Notes: generated by a model not told the origin, from the sequence alone. A stretch of DNA of 64,000 nt from Stenotrophomonas maltophilia (GCF_002799155.1 NZ_NERD01000002.1:4202501-4266500); one strand, 5' to 3'; numbered from the stretch's first letter, positions 24,818 to 34,711 are shown. Program-made: numbers and translations.

Positions 24818-24831
24818 TTGATCGTGATCAA
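24818..24831. promoter_or_regulatory. FNR/Anr-type box upstream of adhP
   Basis: TTGATCGTGATCAA matches the TTGAT-N4-ATCAA consensus at every defined position. It is centred about 64 bases before the adhP start, which leaves room for a promoter placed for activation by an oxygen-sensing FNR/Anr protein. Confidence 0.65.
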
Positions 24832-24833
24832 AG

Positions 24834-24852
24834 CGCCGGCCGAGTGCCGGCG
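24834..24852 (+). terminator. Hairpin after eda
   Basis: 7-bp arms CGCCGGC and GCCGGCG with a 5-base loop lie 41 bases after the eda stop. No long T-run follows. Confidence 0.35.
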
Positions 24853-24888
24853 TCATTCTGTGGGCAAGCGCACTACGGAGATCCGAAC

Positions 24889-25917
24889 ATGCATTCGACC
24901 ATGAAGGCCGCTGTCGTGCGCGAGTTCGGCAAGCCACTGGTGATCGAGGAAGTCTCGGTACCGCGCCCGGGGGCGGGCGAGATACTGGTCAAGATCGAGG
25001 CCTGTGGAGTCTGCCACACCGACCTGCACGCCGCCGAGGGCGACTGGCCGGTGAAACCGAACCCGCCGTTCATCCCCGGCCACGAGGGCGTGGGGCACGT
25101 CGTGGCCGTGGGAGGCGGGGTAGGGCACGTCAAGGAAGGCGACAGGGTCGGCATCCCCTGGTTGTACTCGGCGTGTGGCCATTGCGAACACTGCCTGGGT
25201 GGCTGGGAAACGCTGTGCGAAACGCAGCGCAATACCGGCTACTCGGTCAACGGCGGCTTCGCCGAGTACGCACTGGCCGATGCCAACTATGTCGGCCTGC
25301 TTCCGAAGGACGTGGGCTTCGTCGAGATCGCGCCGGTGCTGTGCGCCGGCGTGACCGTCTACAAGGGTCTGAAGGTTACCGACACCAAGCCGGGGGACTG
25401 GGTGGCGATTTCCGGCATCGGTGGCCTGGGCCACATGGCGGTGCAGTACGCCCGTGCGATGGGCCTGAACGTGGCTGCGGTGGACGTGGACGACAGCAAG
25501 CTGGCATTGGCCCGGCAGCTCGGCGCGCAGGTTACCGTGAACGCGCGCACCACCGACCCCGCCGCCTTCCTGAAGAAGGACATCGGCGGCGCACACGGTG
25601 CGCTGGTCACTGCGGTGTCGCCCAAGGCGTTCGAGCAGGCGCTGGGCATGGTCCGCCGTGGCGGCACCGTCTCGCTCAATGGCCTGCCACCCGGCAATTT
25701 CCCGCTGGACATCTTCGGCATGGTGCTCAACGGCATCACCGTGCGCGGCTCGATCGTCGGCACCCGGCTGGACCTGCAGGAGTCGCTGCAGTTCGCTGCC
25801 GAAGGCAAGGTTGCGGCCACGGTCAGCACCGACCGCCTGGAAAACATCAACGAGGTGTTCGCGCGCATGCACGCGGGCACCATCGAAGGCCGCGTGGTGC
25901 TCGACTTCGCCGCCTGA
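24889..25917 (+). CDS. adhP: Zinc-dependent alcohol dehydrogenase
   Basis: NAD-dependent oxidation of ethanol and similar alcohols, or aldehyde reduction in low oxygen. The 342 residues contain the catalytic zinc ligands Cys42 (GVCHTDLH) and His65-Glu66 (GHEGVGHV), the four structural zinc cysteines at 96, 99, 102 and 110, and the nucleotide-binding [13 protein letters not shown]. The length fits AdhP. The start at 24889 has GGAG 8 bases ahead; an upstream in-frame codon would run into the regulatory region. A perfect FNR/Anr box at 24818 suggests induction in oxygen limitation. Confidence 0.92.
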   Translation: MHSTMKAAVVREFGKPLVIEEVSVPRPGAGEILVKIEACGVCHTDLHAAEGDWPVKPNPPFIPGHEGVGHVVAVGGGVGHVKEGDRVGIPWLYSACGHCEHCLGGWETLCETQRNTGYSVNGGFAEYALADANYVGLLPKDVGFVEIAPVLCAGVTVYKGLKVTDTKPGDWVAISGIGGLGHMAVQYARAMGLNVAAVDVDDSKLALARQLGAQVTVNARTTDPAAFLKKDIGGAHGALVTAVSPKAFEQALGMVRRGGTVSLNGLPPGNFPLDIFGMVLNGITVRGSIVGTRLDLQESLQFAAEGKVAATVSTDRLENINEVFARMHAGTIEGRVVLDFAA

Positions 25918-26045
25918 CCGCCTGTGCATGGCCGCCGTCGCTCCGTCCCCCTCTCCCACGGACGCGGCGGCCATGCCGATCCATCGGCAGTACCGGCCGC
26001 TGGCCGGCAACCCCGGGCACTCCGCAGCAGCCGTACAATGCGCGC

Positions 26046-26438
26046 ATGCCCGGCCTGCTCAAGACCCTGTTCCTGTCCCTCGTTGCCCTGATCGGCGGCG
26101 TGCTGTCGCTTGCGCTGTTCAGCAGCGTCGCCAGCTGGCTGCCCCCGTTGCTGGGCCTGTCGCCGAGCGGCAACAGCGTGCAGCTGGGGTGGGATCTCAC
26201 CTTCAGCGTGCTCGGTGGCATCGCCGGCATTTCCTTCGCCACCTATTACGCGCCCTGCTGGCCGCGTTCGCATGGCTTCTCGATCTGGTCGCTGATCGCG
26301 CTGGGCTGTGGCTACGCAATGTGGACGGCCGGTGCGGATTTCCCGTTCTGGTTCGTCATTTCGCTGCTGGCGTCACTGCCGCTGCAGCTGCTGGCCGGCT
26401 GGTGGTTCGGCCGTCGCGCCTCGCGCGATCCGCGCTGA
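26046..26438 (+). CDS. Small membrane protein, function unknown
   Basis: 130-residue protein not recognised. Four hydrophobic stretches are visible, at about 5-27 (TLFLSLVALIGGVLSLALF), 48-66, 78-96 and 99-117, with a Cys-Trp-Pro turn (APCWPRSHGF) between the second and third. The tail is basic (FGRRASRDPR), placing it in the cytosol. An SMAG repeat begins 10 bases after the stop. It is the only gene between adhP and the opposing ligD. Confidence 0.65.
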   Translation: MPGLLKTLFLSLVALIGGVLSLALFSSVASWLPPLLGLSPSGNSVQLGWDLTFSVLGGIAGISFATYYAPCWPRSHGFSIWSLIALGCGYAMWTAGADFPFWFVISLLASLPLQLLAGWWFGRRASRDPR

Positions 26439-26448
26439 GCGCATGCAG

Positions 26449-26475
26449 GTAGTGCCGGCCAGCGGCCGGCACTAC
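26449..26475. repeat. SMAG (GTAG-type) palindrome overlapping the ligD stop
   Basis: Perfect palindrome: GTAGTGCCGGCC, AGC loop, GGCCGGCACTAC. On the minus strand the GTAG end supplies the TAG stop codon of ligD (26472-26474). Confidence 0.85.
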
Positions 26476-28958
26476 CGCTTCAGCGACGGCAGCACCTGCT
26501 TCAACCGCTCGATACCGTGCCAAGGGTCACCCTTCAGCCGCTTCACCCTGGCCAGCGCCTTGGCCATCGGAAACGCGTCGGCCGCGCTCACCCGGGCCAG
26601 TTCTTCCCAGCGCAGCGGCACTGCCACACCGGCGGAATCGCGCGCACGCAGCGACCACGAACACACGCTGGTAGCCCCTCGGGTATTGCGCAGCCAGTCG
26701 ATGAAGATCACCCCATCACGCTTGGCCTTGCTCATCGTCGCCACGTAGCGATCAGGCTGCTCCAGCGCCATTGCCTGCGCAAAAGCCTCGCAGAACGCCT
26801 TGGCCTGTTCCCAGTCGGCCTTGGGTTGCAGCGGCACCACCACGTGCACGCCCTTGCCACCGGACAAGCGCACGAAGCTCTCCAGGCCTACCTGCTGCAG
26901 GCGGTCACGCACATCACGTGCAGCTGATTTCACCTGTGCCCAGCTGACGCCTTCGCCAGGGTCGAGATCGAACACCAGGCGATCCGGATGCTCGGGGTCG
27001 GCCACGGTCGCGCCCCAGGGATGCAGCTCCAGCGTGTTCATCTGCACCAGCTGCAGCAGGCCCCGCGCATCGTCGATATAGACGTAGTCCTCGCGGCCGC
27101 TCTTCTGCTGCAGCGGCACCGCATGCACCGCATCACCCAGGCCCGGGCCATGGTGCTTCTGGAAGAAACAGGCCTTGCCCACCCCATCGGGGCAGCGCAG
27201 CAGTGACAGCGGCCGTCCAGCAATTTCGGGCAGGATCCAGCGCGCCATCTGCCGGTAGTAGTCGGCCACATCGCCTTTGCTGAGCTTCTGCCTTGGAAAC
27301 ACTACACGTTCCGGATGAGTGATCTGGACCTCGCCCCCGGTTCCAACACTCGATGTGGCCACCTCCAGATCCTCCTTCTGCTTGTCGCTTCGCAGCCGCT
27401 TGAAACTGGCCTGGCGCAGCAGGCCTTCCTTGCCCCAGCCACGGAATGCCACTTCCGCCACCGTCACCGGCTTCACCCAGCGCACGCTGGCGGCGCGGAA
27501 CGGCACATGCGCCGGAAGCTGCAGCACGGGCGCCTTTGCTGCCAGTGGCTGCAATGCCTTGAGCAGCGCGCGCAGGTTCTCGTCGTCGAAGCCGGTACCG
27601 ACGCGGCCCACATAGCGCAGGCCCTCCTTGTCCGGCGTTGCCAGCAACAGTGATCCGAAACCCACCCGTGAGCCCTTGGGGGCCGTGTAGCCGACAATCA
27701 CGAACTCGTCGGTGTCTTCGTGCTTCACCTTCACCCAGCTGCGTGCGCGGGTGTTCACATACGGTGCATCCACCTGCTTGCTGACGATCCCTTCGAATCC
27801 CGCATCGCCACTGGCGTCGAACACCTGCGGGCCATGGCCGATCACATGTTCGCTGAAGGCCAGGGTACCGGGCACGGGCCCGATGAGATCCTTCAGCAGC
27901 GCTTTGCGTTCCAGCAATGGCGCACGACTGATGTCCGCGTTGGCCACGCCCGGAAGATCGAACACGATGTAGCGCAGCGGTTGCTTCGAGCTTCCATCGA
28001 TCACGCGCTGCAGCGCTGCGAAATCGCTGCGTCCTTCCGGGTCCAGCACCACCAGCTCACCGTCCAGGCGCGCATCACGCACCGGCAGCGCCCGCACGGC
28101 CTGTACCACCTCGGGAAAATCATCGGTCCAATCCAGGCCATTGCGGGAGCGCAGCTTCACCTCGCCGTCGTGCAGATCGGCCAGCAGGCGATAGCCGTCC
28201 CACTTGATCTCGTGCAGCCAACGTTCGCCGTCCGGCGCGTCGTCGCGATGATCGGTCAGCTGTGGCTTGAAGTCACGCGGGTAGGGCGTGTCACGTGCGC
28301 CGTCCAGTTTCAGCGCGCGCGCATGCCAGCGTGCATCGGCCTTGCGGGTAGCGGCGCGTGCAGCCGGTGCGGCGCGTACCCTCTTCTTCGCACTACGCTT
28401 CTTCACTGCGGATGAGCGTTCCGGCACGGGTGCTTCCAGCAGATCGTCTGCTTCGGCGTCGCGCGCCTGCTCGTCATCGCGTTTGATCAACAGCCACTGC
28501 ACCTGACGTCCTTTCATTGCCGTGCGCACCAGCTTCCAGCCACCGGCCAGGCGTTGCCCGTGCAGCACGAAGTCGAGCTTTCCAGCGGCCAGCGCCTGCA
28601 ATGGATCGCCTTCGCAGGCCCAGATGCCGTGATCAAAGACATCCACGTGGCCAGCACCATAGTGGCCTTCAGGAATGTCGCCTTCGAAACCGGCGTAGGA
28701 CAGCGGATGGTCCTCCACCTCCACGGCCAGTCGCTTCTCGCCGACGCGCAGCGAAGGCCCCTTCGGCACCGCCCAGCTCTTCAGTACGCCGTCCATCTCC
28801 AAACGGAAATCGTAGTGACGCGAGCTTGCGTGATGCAGCTGGATGACGAAGATCGGCCGCCGCTGCGGATCACCGCGTGCGGGTGTGTCGTCAGGCTCCG
28901 GCGTCTGCCCGGCGCCCCCGCCAAGCTGGCGCTTGCGCCGGTACTGATGCAGCGACAT
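26472..28958 (-). CDS. ligD: Multifunctional DNA ligase LigD (NHEJ)
   Basis: Seals double-strand breaks with Ku. The 828 residues are ordered phosphoesterase - ligase - polymerase, as in Pseudomonas LigD. The 3'-phosphoesterase domain (about 35-165) shows HHASSRHYDFRLE and GHYGAG. After a basic linker comes the ATP-dependent ligase with nucleophile Lys252 in EIKWDGYR and LDGELVVLD. The polymerase/primase domain begins near 540 (VVFPRQKLSKGD) with DLDPGEG and LSGGKGVHVVVPL. The start lies 3 bases after the ku stop, so the two form an operon. The TAG stop lies inside an SMAG repeat. Confidence 0.95.
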   Translation of the reverse strand: MSLHQYRRKRQLGGGAGQTPEPDDTPARGDPQRRPIFVIQLHHASSRHYDFRLEMDGVLKSWAVPKGPSLRVGEKRLAVEVEDHPLSYAGFEGDIPEGHYGAGHVDVFDHGIWACEGDPLQALAAGKLDFVLHGQRLAGGWKLVRTAMKGRQVQWLLIKRDDEQARDAEADDLLEAPVPERSSAVKKRSAKKRVRAAPAARAATRKADARWHARALKLDGARDTPYPRDFKPQLTDHRDDAPDGERWLHEIKWDGYRLLADLHDGEVKLRSRNGLDWTDDFPEVVQAVRALPVRDARLDGELVVLDPEGRSDFAALQRVIDGSSKQPLRYIVFDLPGVANADISRAPLLERKALLKDLIGPVPGTLAFSEHVIGHGPQVFDASGDAGFEGIVSKQVDAPYVNTRARSWVKVKHEDTDEFVIVGYTAPKGSRVGFGSLLLATPDKEGLRYVGRVGTGFDDENLRALLKALQPLAAKAPVLQLPAHVPFRAASVRWVKPVTVAEVAFRGWGKEGLLRQASFKRLRSDKQKEDLEVATSSVGTGGEVQITHPERVVFPRQKLSKGDVADYYRQMARWILPEIAGRPLSLLRCPDGVGKACFFQKHHGPGLGDAVHAVPLQQKSGREDYVYIDDARGLLQLVQMNTLELHPWGATVADPEHPDRLVFDLDPGEGVSWAQVKSAARDVRDRLQQVGLESFVRLSGGKGVHVVVPLQPKADWEQAKAFCEAFAQAMALEQPDRYVATMSKAKRDGVIFIDWLRNTRGATSVCSWSLRARDSAGVAVPLRWEELARVSAADAFPMAKALARVKRLKGDPWHGIERLKQVLPSLKR

Positions 28959-28961
28959 GGT

Positions 28962-29867
28962 TCAACCTGCCTTGCGCCGGGTGGTCTTTTTCACCGCCTT
29001 CTTGGCCGTCTTCTTCGCAGCCTTCTTCGCCGGTGCCTTGCGCGTCGCCGTCTTCTTCGCCGGCGTGCGCTTGTTCGCATCCAGGCTCTTCTGCAGCAGC
29101 GCCATGAAGTCGACCACGTTGGTGCTGGCATCCTCACGCGGCGCCGGCTCATCGTCCACCCTTGTGGTGCCGCCCTTGGACTTGATGCGCTTGTTCAACA
29201 CCTGCTGCAGCCGCTCGCGGAATTCATCGTGGTACTGCGACGGATCCCAGTCGCCGGCCATCGACTCGATCAACTGTTCGGCCATCGCCGTCTCCTTGCT
29301 GGTGATGCGGTAGTCGGACAGTTTGCCGGTGGGCAGCTTGTAGTCCTCAGGATCCACCAGTTCCTGCGGATAGCGCAGGATCATCAGCACCAGTGCGTCC
29401 TGCTGTGGCATCACCGCGCACAGGTACTCGCGCGTGCGCACCACCACCCGTGCGATACCCACCCTGCCGGTACTGCGCAGCGTTTCGCGCAACAGCACAT
29501 AGCCTTTTTCGGCCTTCTTGCCGGGCACCAGAAGATACGGTTTCTCGTAGTAGCGGGGGTCGATCTGCGCCGCATCCACGAATGATTCCACCTCCACCGT
29601 TTCGTGGCTTTCCGGCGCGGCCGAGCGGATATCGCCTTCCTCCAGCACGACATAGCTGCCCTTGTCGTACTCATAGGCTTTGACGATGTCCTTCCAGGGC
29701 ACTTCCTCACCGGTGTCGGCGTTCACCCGTTCGAAACGGATCGGCTTGCGGTCGCGGGAGTCGAGCATGCGGAACTGCAGATCCACCTTGCGTTCGCCTG
29801 ACATCAGCGACACCGGCACATTGAGCAGGCCGAAGGAGAGCGTGCCGGTCCAGATCGGGCGGGCCAT
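28962..29867 (-). CDS. ku: Bacterial Ku, DNA end-binding protein
   Basis: Homodimeric ring protein that binds DNA ends and recruits LigD for non-homologous end joining. The 301 residues start with ARPIWTGTLSFGLLNVPVSL, typical of Ku, and include KPYLLVPGKKAEKGYVLLRE and the core barrel. The last 35 residues are a Lys/Ala-rich tail (AKKAAKKTAKKAVKK) like a histone H1 tail, a feature of some bacterial Ku proteins that aids DNA binding. A GAGGTG ribosome site precedes the ATG. It is cotranscribed with ligD, and possibly with the small upstream gene. Confidence 0.95.
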   Translation of the reverse strand: MARPIWTGTLSFGLLNVPVSLMSGERKVDLQFRMLDSRDRKPIRFERVNADTGEEVPWKDIVKAYEYDKGSYVVLEEGDIRSAAPESHETVEVESFVDAAQIDPRYYEKPYLLVPGKKAEKGYVLLRETLRSTGRVGIARVVVRTREYLCAVMPQQDALVLMILRYPQELVDPEDYKLPTGKLSDYRITSKETAMAEQLIESMAGDWDPSQYHDEFRERLQQVLNKRIKSKGGTTRVDDEPAPREDASTNVVDFMALLQKSLDANKRTPAKKTATRKAPAKKAAKKTAKKAVKKTTRRKAG

Positions 29868-30008
29868 GGGCGCACCTCTTGCGCGGGGCAGGGTGCCCAG
29901 CTTGGGATTGGCGGTGTAAACCAGTCGTGTCCGTGCCGTGCACGCCAGGTGGCGCCGCCGCTTTGCTGTAGAGCCGAACCCACGCTCGGCTGCTTCAGGT
30001 GCCCGGTG

Positions 30009-30407
30009 TTATTGCAGCAGCGGCCTCACTGCCGCCGCCGGAATATGATCCAGCGCCCGCCAGGCGTCTTCCACTACCGGCCGTGCCTGCGACCAGCCAA
30101 GCCGCGACTGCCCGCGCATCTGTTCCCAGTGCTCGGCCAGTTCCTCGCAGGTATCGGCGGCATCACCGCGCGGCCAGTCCGCAGCGTGGGTAGTCAGCGC
30201 GAAGGCATAGACCGGGCACAGATCGCGCCAGTTGCGGTGGCTCTGGTCACGCCTCTCCTCGTAGTCACTGAGCATGTACTGCAGGTAGTCCTGCGCCACC
30301 GCCTGCGGATCCTCATGGCGACGCGTGCGGCGCTGCGCGGTGCGCTGGCCGAGCGGATCGAGCAGGGCGTTGAACACGGACGGTGCGGGTCGTTCAAGAC
30401 GGGGCAT
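30009..30407 (-). CDS. Hypothetical protein upstream of ku
   Basis: 132-residue protein that I do not recognise. It is soluble and charged, with many Arg, Trp and His residues (SDYEERRDQSHRNWRDL, EHWEQMRGQSRLGW), no signal peptide and no membrane segment; predicted mostly helical. A strong GCAGGAG ribosome site 7 bases before the ATG supports a real gene. It lies on the same strand as ku-ligD, 141 bases upstream of ku, so shared expression is possible. Confidence 0.6.
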   Translation of the reverse strand: MPRLERPAPSVFNALLDPLGQRTAQRRTRRHEDPQAVAQDYLQYMLSDYEERRDQSHRNWRDLCPVYAFALTTHAADWPRGDAADTCEELAEHWEQMRGQSRLGWSQARPVVEDAWRALDHIPAAAVRPLLQ

Positions 30408-30524
30408 GGCCGGCTCCTGCAGCGGGGGCGGGTGGGCAGGAATACGCGCGGTGCCGTTACCGGGGGGTGAGCGAGATGTTCATGACGCCAGGTTCGCGGC
30501 GGCTTTACCTTGCTGGCGGTGTAG

Positions 30525-30899
<375 letters not shown>

Positions 30900-30940
30900 C
30901 GGTAGCGCCGGGACATGCCGGCGGGCGCAGCGGTCGCATG

Positions 30941-33031
30941 CTAGCGCCACGACCACTGCACGCCGACGTTGGCCCGCCGTCCTGGTCCCGGCTCGTAGAA
31001 GCGCCCATTGCCATCGTTGACGATCACCGAGCCGATGTAGGCCTGGTCCAGCACGTTCTCCAGCCGGGCGAAGGCGCGCAGCTCACCACCCGGCACGGTC
31101 CAGCGACGGCCTGCTTCCAGATGCAGCAGGGCGAAGCCGGGCGCGCGTTCGGTCGCCACGTCGTTGACCACCGTATCGCTGCTGGCCGAGGCCTCCAGCG
31201 CCCACTGCCACTGGCCAGGTGACCATTGCAGCCGAGCGAAGGCCTGTTGGCGCGGTACCCCGGGTAGGCGACTGCCGACGGCAACCACACGGTTCGAGGT
31301 CAGGTACGGCGAGCGCACCTGCGCCTGCAGCAAGGTCCAGGCCAGCTGCAGTTCCACCTGCTCGGCCAGCGGCTGCCGGTACTGCAGTTCCACGCCCTGG
31401 CGGCGGGTGTGGCCGATGTTGCGATAGGTGCTGCGCCCGCCGCTGTTGCTGGCAACTGCCAGCTCATCGTCGGTATCTGCACGGAACAGGCTGATATCGA
31501 GCTGGGTTCCGTCCTGCGCGTGCCACTTGCTGCCAATCTCCAGATTGCGGCTGCGAGCGGCCGCCAGGTCCAGTGCCAATCCCGCCTGACCGTCGGCGCG
31601 ATAGCCCAGTTCGTTGAAGGTGGGGGTCTCGAAACCACGCCCTACGGCCGCGTGCAGTCGCCACTGCGGGCTGGCCTCGAAGCTGATCCCGGCCACCGGC
31701 GTAGTCGCCTGGTAGCGGCGGCGGCCACTGTCATCTGGGTTGGCGCCGACGATGTAGCGGTCATCGGACGCGAAGCGCACCGTGCTGTGGCGCAGCCCGG
31801 CCAGCAGCGACCAGCGCTGGCTCCATTGCCACCAGGCCTGGGCGAACTGGTCCACATTCTGCACGACGTCGATCTGGTCACGGCGCAGGCGCCCGCGCAC
31901 GCCCAGCGTGCTGCCGATGAAGTTCTCGTAGCCGGTGCGATGCTGGCGCTGGCGGTCGGCGCTGAGCCCGGCCACCAGATCCAGCGGTCGGCCGGCGAGG
32001 TCGCCGTGCCAGCCCCAGCGCGCGTCCAGGCCGCCGTAGCCGCCATCCAGATCGATCACCCCGCCGGCATGCAGCGGATTCACCTGGGCAGTCGGCGGAA
32101 TCGGCAGGTATTGGGTCACCGCGCGCTGACCGGCATAGCCCATCAGCTGCCAGCGCTGCGCCCCGGTCTCCCGGGTCCAGCGCAGCCCGGCCTGCTGCTG
32201 GCGCACCGATTTGCGGGTGTTGTACTGGTGCGCCACGGCGGTGGCCTGGCGCGGATCGGCCGCCACCTGGGCACGGGTCAGGCCCAGCGGGTCCTGCGCA
32301 TCGGGCGCATCCAGCACGTTGAGCAGCAACTCCAGCCGCCCACCGCCCAGCTCACCACCGATGCGCGCGTTGAGCGACTCGCGGCGCGCACGGCTGTGAT
32401 CGCGCCAGCCATCGGTGCTGAAGTGGTTGGCGGCGATGTTGTAATCCAGAACACGGCCGGCACCCTTCAGCTGTGCGCCGACACTGAGCGTGTTGTCAGC
32501 ACCTGCGTTGAGGCGCAGCCGCCACGGGTCGCCGGCCTGGCCCTGTGCGCTCCAGACCTGCAGTACGCCACCGGAGGAATTGCCGTACAGCGCCGAGAAC
32601 GGCCCGCGCAGCACCTCGATGCGCTCGGCGCCCAACAGGCTGGCGTGCGACAGCTGGCCCTGGCCGTCCGGCATGGTCGCCGGTACCCCGTCGATCAACA
32701 CCCGCACCCCGCGCACACCGAAGGTCGAGCGCGCACCAAAGCCACGGATCGACAGCTGGGTGTCCTGCGCGAAGTTCTGCCGGTCGCGGGCGACCAGGCC
32801 CGGGACCCCGGCCAACGCCTCGGACAGCTGTGCGCCGGCGCCAGCGCGGCCGGCGTCGATCCAGACCGTATCCTGGCTGGCCGGCAGCGCGAACGGGTCG
32901 ATGCCCAGCACCCGCGCGGCCTGCACCTGCACGCTGGGCAGGGCGGTCGGTGCGGGCTCGGCCGCCGCCGCCCAGGGCGACAGCAGCAGGGCGGACAGGG
33001 GCAGGCAATGGCGTCGTGCGGCAGGATTCAT
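30941..33031 (-). CDS. TonB-dependent receptor (FecA-like)
   Basis: Outer-membrane receptor importing an iron chelate or similar ligand. The 696 residues have a signal peptide (LPLSALLLSPWAAAAE), a plug with VPGLVARDRQN, LSIRGFGARSTFGVRGVRV, LIDGVPATMPDGQGQ and IEVLRGPFSALYGNSSGG, and a barrel ending in Trp-rich strands (NVGVQWSWR). There is no extended N-terminal signalling domain and no adjacent sigma factor, so it is not a FecIR-type system. It is distinct in sequence from the receptor at 15.9 kb; ligand unknown. Confidence 0.9.
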   Translation of the reverse strand: MNPAARRHCLPLSALLLSPWAAAAEPAPTALPSVQVQAARVLGIDPFALPASQDTVWIDAGRAGAGAQLSEALAGVPGLVARDRQNFAQDTQLSIRGFGARSTFGVRGVRVLIDGVPATMPDGQGQLSHASLLGAERIEVLRGPFSALYGNSSGGVLQVWSAQGQAGDPWRLRLNAGADNTLSVGAQLKGAGRVLDYNIAANHFSTDGWRDHSRARRESLNARIGGELGGGRLELLLNVLDAPDAQDPLGLTRAQVAADPRQATAVAHQYNTRKSVRQQQAGLRWTRETGAQRWQLMGYAGQRAVTQYLPIPPTAQVNPLHAGGVIDLDGGYGGLDARWGWHGDLAGRPLDLVAGLSADRQRQHRTGYENFIGSTLGVRGRLRRDQIDVVQNVDQFAQAWWQWSQRWSLLAGLRHSTVRFASDDRYIVGANPDDSGRRRYQATTPVAGISFEASPQWRLHAAVGRGFETPTFNELGYRADGQAGLALDLAAARSRNLEIGSKWHAQDGTQLDISLFRADTDDELAVASNSGGRSTYRNIGHTRRQGVELQYRQPLAEQVELQLAWTLLQAQVRSPYLTSNRVVAVGSRLPGVPRQQAFARLQWSPGQWQWALEASASSDTVVNDVATERAPGFALLHLEAGRRWTVPGGELRAFARLENVLDQAYIGSVIVNDGNGRFYEPGPGRRANVGVQWSWR

Positions 33032-33202
33032 GATTCAGGTTGATGGATCGGGCGGCAACGCACGCCATGGTACGGGGCGGCGGATGACGATGGCGGCGGC
33101 CAGCCCCGGCAGGCTTTGTTACGATGGGCTGTTTCCGGCCGAAAAGCCGCAGACCGCGTAGCGCACTTCCTCCCCCTTTCCGTCTACCGAACGAGTACCG
33201 CC

Positions 33203-34405
33203 GTGTCCTTCTTTGCAAACGTGGAACTGGTCCCAGGCGACCCGATCCTGGGCCTGACCGAGGCGTACAACGCCGACAGCCGCCCGACCAAGGTCAACCT
33301 GGGTGTGGGCATCTACTACGACGAGAGCGGCCGCATTCCGCTGCTGCGCGCCGTCAAGCAGATCGAGCAGCAGCTCGCCGCTGAAGCCAAACCACGCGGC
33401 TACCTGCCGATCGATGGCCTGCCGGCATACACGCAGGCGACGCGTGAGCTGGTGTTCGGCAAGGACTCGCCGCTGCTGGCCGCCGGCCGCGTCACCACCG
33501 CACAGACCGTCGGTGGCAGCGGTGCGCTGCGCGTCGGCGCCGACGTGCTGAAGAAGCTGCTGCCGCACGCCACCGTTGCGCTGAGCAACCCGAGCTGGGA
33601 AAACCACCGCGCCGTGTTCAGCGCGGCCGGCTTCGAGGTGGTGGAGTATTCCTACTTCGACCCGGCCACCCATGGGGTCAACTTCGACGCCCTGCTGGCC
33701 GACCTGGGCAAGCTGGACGCCGGCACCGTAGTGCTGCTGCACGCCTGCTGCCACAACCCCACCGGTGCCGACCTCACGGTCACCCAGTGGAAGCAGGTCG
33801 CACAGCTGCTGAAGGACCGCCAGCTGTTCCCCTTCATCGACATGGCCTACCAGGGCTTCGACAAGGGCATCGAGCAGGACGGCGCCGCCGTGCGCATCAT
33901 CGCTGAAGCCGGCATCGACAGCTTCATCGTCGCCAACTCGTACTCCAAGTCGTTCTCGCTGTATGGCGAGCGCGTGGGTGCGCTGTCGATGGTGGCACCG
34001 ACCGCCGCGGACGCCAAGGCCGTGCAGTCGCAGGTCAAGCGCGTGATCCGCACGATCTACTCCAGCCCGTCCACCCACGGTGCTGCGCTGGTGGCCGGCG
34101 TGCTGACCAACCCGGAACTGCGCGCGATGTGGGAGCAGGAGCTGACCGAAATGCGCGAGCGCATCCACGCCCTGCGCCAGGGCTTGGTCGAGAAGCTGGC
34201 CGCGGCAGGTGCGCCGCAGTTCGGTTTCATCAACGAGCAGGCCGGCATGTTCTCCTACTCCGGCCTGAGCCGCGAGCAGGTCGAGCGCCTGCGCGACGAG
34301 TTCGGCATCTACGCCGTCGGCACCGGCCGCATCTGCGTGGCCGCGCTGAACCAGAACAACCTGGAATACGTCGCCAAGGCCGTGGCCACCGTCGCCAAGG
34401 GCTGA
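33203..34405 (+). CDS. tyrB: Aromatic amino acid aminotransferase
   Basis: PLP enzyme that interconverts Tyr/Phe (and Asp) with their keto acids. The 400 residues belong to aminotransferase class I of the AspC/TyrB subgroup: GVGIYYDESGR near 35-44, the CHNPTG motif at 183-188, the PLP lysine Lys249 in NSYSKSFSLYGERVG, and a C-terminal TGRICVAALN with the carboxylate-binding Arg. The start is a GTG at 33203 because the conserved FFANVELVPGDPI block begins there. Aromatic rather than aspartate preference is by resemblance only. A strong terminator follows. Confidence 0.88.
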   Translation: MSFFANVELVPGDPILGLTEAYNADSRPTKVNLGVGIYYDESGRIPLLRAVKQIEQQLAAEAKPRGYLPIDGLPAYTQATRELVFGKDSPLLAAGRVTTAQTVGGSGALRVGADVLKKLLPHATVALSNPSWENHRAVFSAAGFEVVEYSYFDPATHGVNFDALLADLGKLDAGTVVLLHACCHNPTGADLTVTQWKQVAQLLKDRQLFPFIDMAYQGFDKGIEQDGAAVRIIAEAGIDSFIVANSYSKSFSLYGERVGALSMVAPTAADAKAVQSQVKRVIRTIYSSPSTHGAALVAGVLTNPELRAMWEQELTEMRERIHALRQGLVEKLAAAGAPQFGFINEQAGMFSYSGLSREQVERLRDEFGIYAVGTGRICVAALNQNNLEYVAKAVATVAKG

Positions 34406-34430
34406 AGCAACGCTCCAGTAGCTTGAAGAC

Positions 34431-34463
34431 AAGGCGCCGAAAGGCGCCTTTGTTTTTGTTTTT
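34431..34463 (+). terminator. Intrinsic terminator of tyrB
   Basis: AAGGCGCC - GAAA - GGCGCCTT hairpin with a GNRA-type loop, followed by TTGTTTTTGTTTTT. A classic rho-independent terminator, 25 bases after the stop. Confidence 0.9.
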
Positions 34464-34521
34464 GCTTCTGCTTTGCCTCTGCCTTTGCCACACCCTCCGC
34501 GCTCGCGGCGAACCCTGAAGC

Positions 34522-34711
34522 GCAGGGCGAGGTACACCGTGGACAGGACCGTGAGGCGCATGGATGCGCCGACCGAGCCCCCATGGGTGAGGGCGCTTTG
34601 CCTGCGAAGCACTGCTTCGCAAGCGCCCGAACGCCCTGCCGTCAGCGGCTGGGCCGGACCCCGGAGGGGGGTTTACGGCGTGTCCTGGCCACGGTGTACC
34701 TCGCCCTGTGC
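34522..34711. repeat. Large hairpin element with GGTTTACGGCG core
   Basis: The arms at 34522-34548 and 34683-34711 pair over about 27 bases (GGGCGAGGTACACCGTGG in common). Nested hairpins include GGCGCATGGATGCGCC and GCGAAGCACTGCTTCGC. The core GAGCCCCCATGGG and GGGTTTACGGCGTGTCC matches the element at 7219-7320, though the arms are unrelated. Confidence 0.7.

Noticed and set aside
30901..30926. GTAG-headed, SMAG-like palindrome after the hydrophilic protein gene
   Set aside because: The stem is only about six base pairs around a 6-base loop, so it is too weak to call as a family member.
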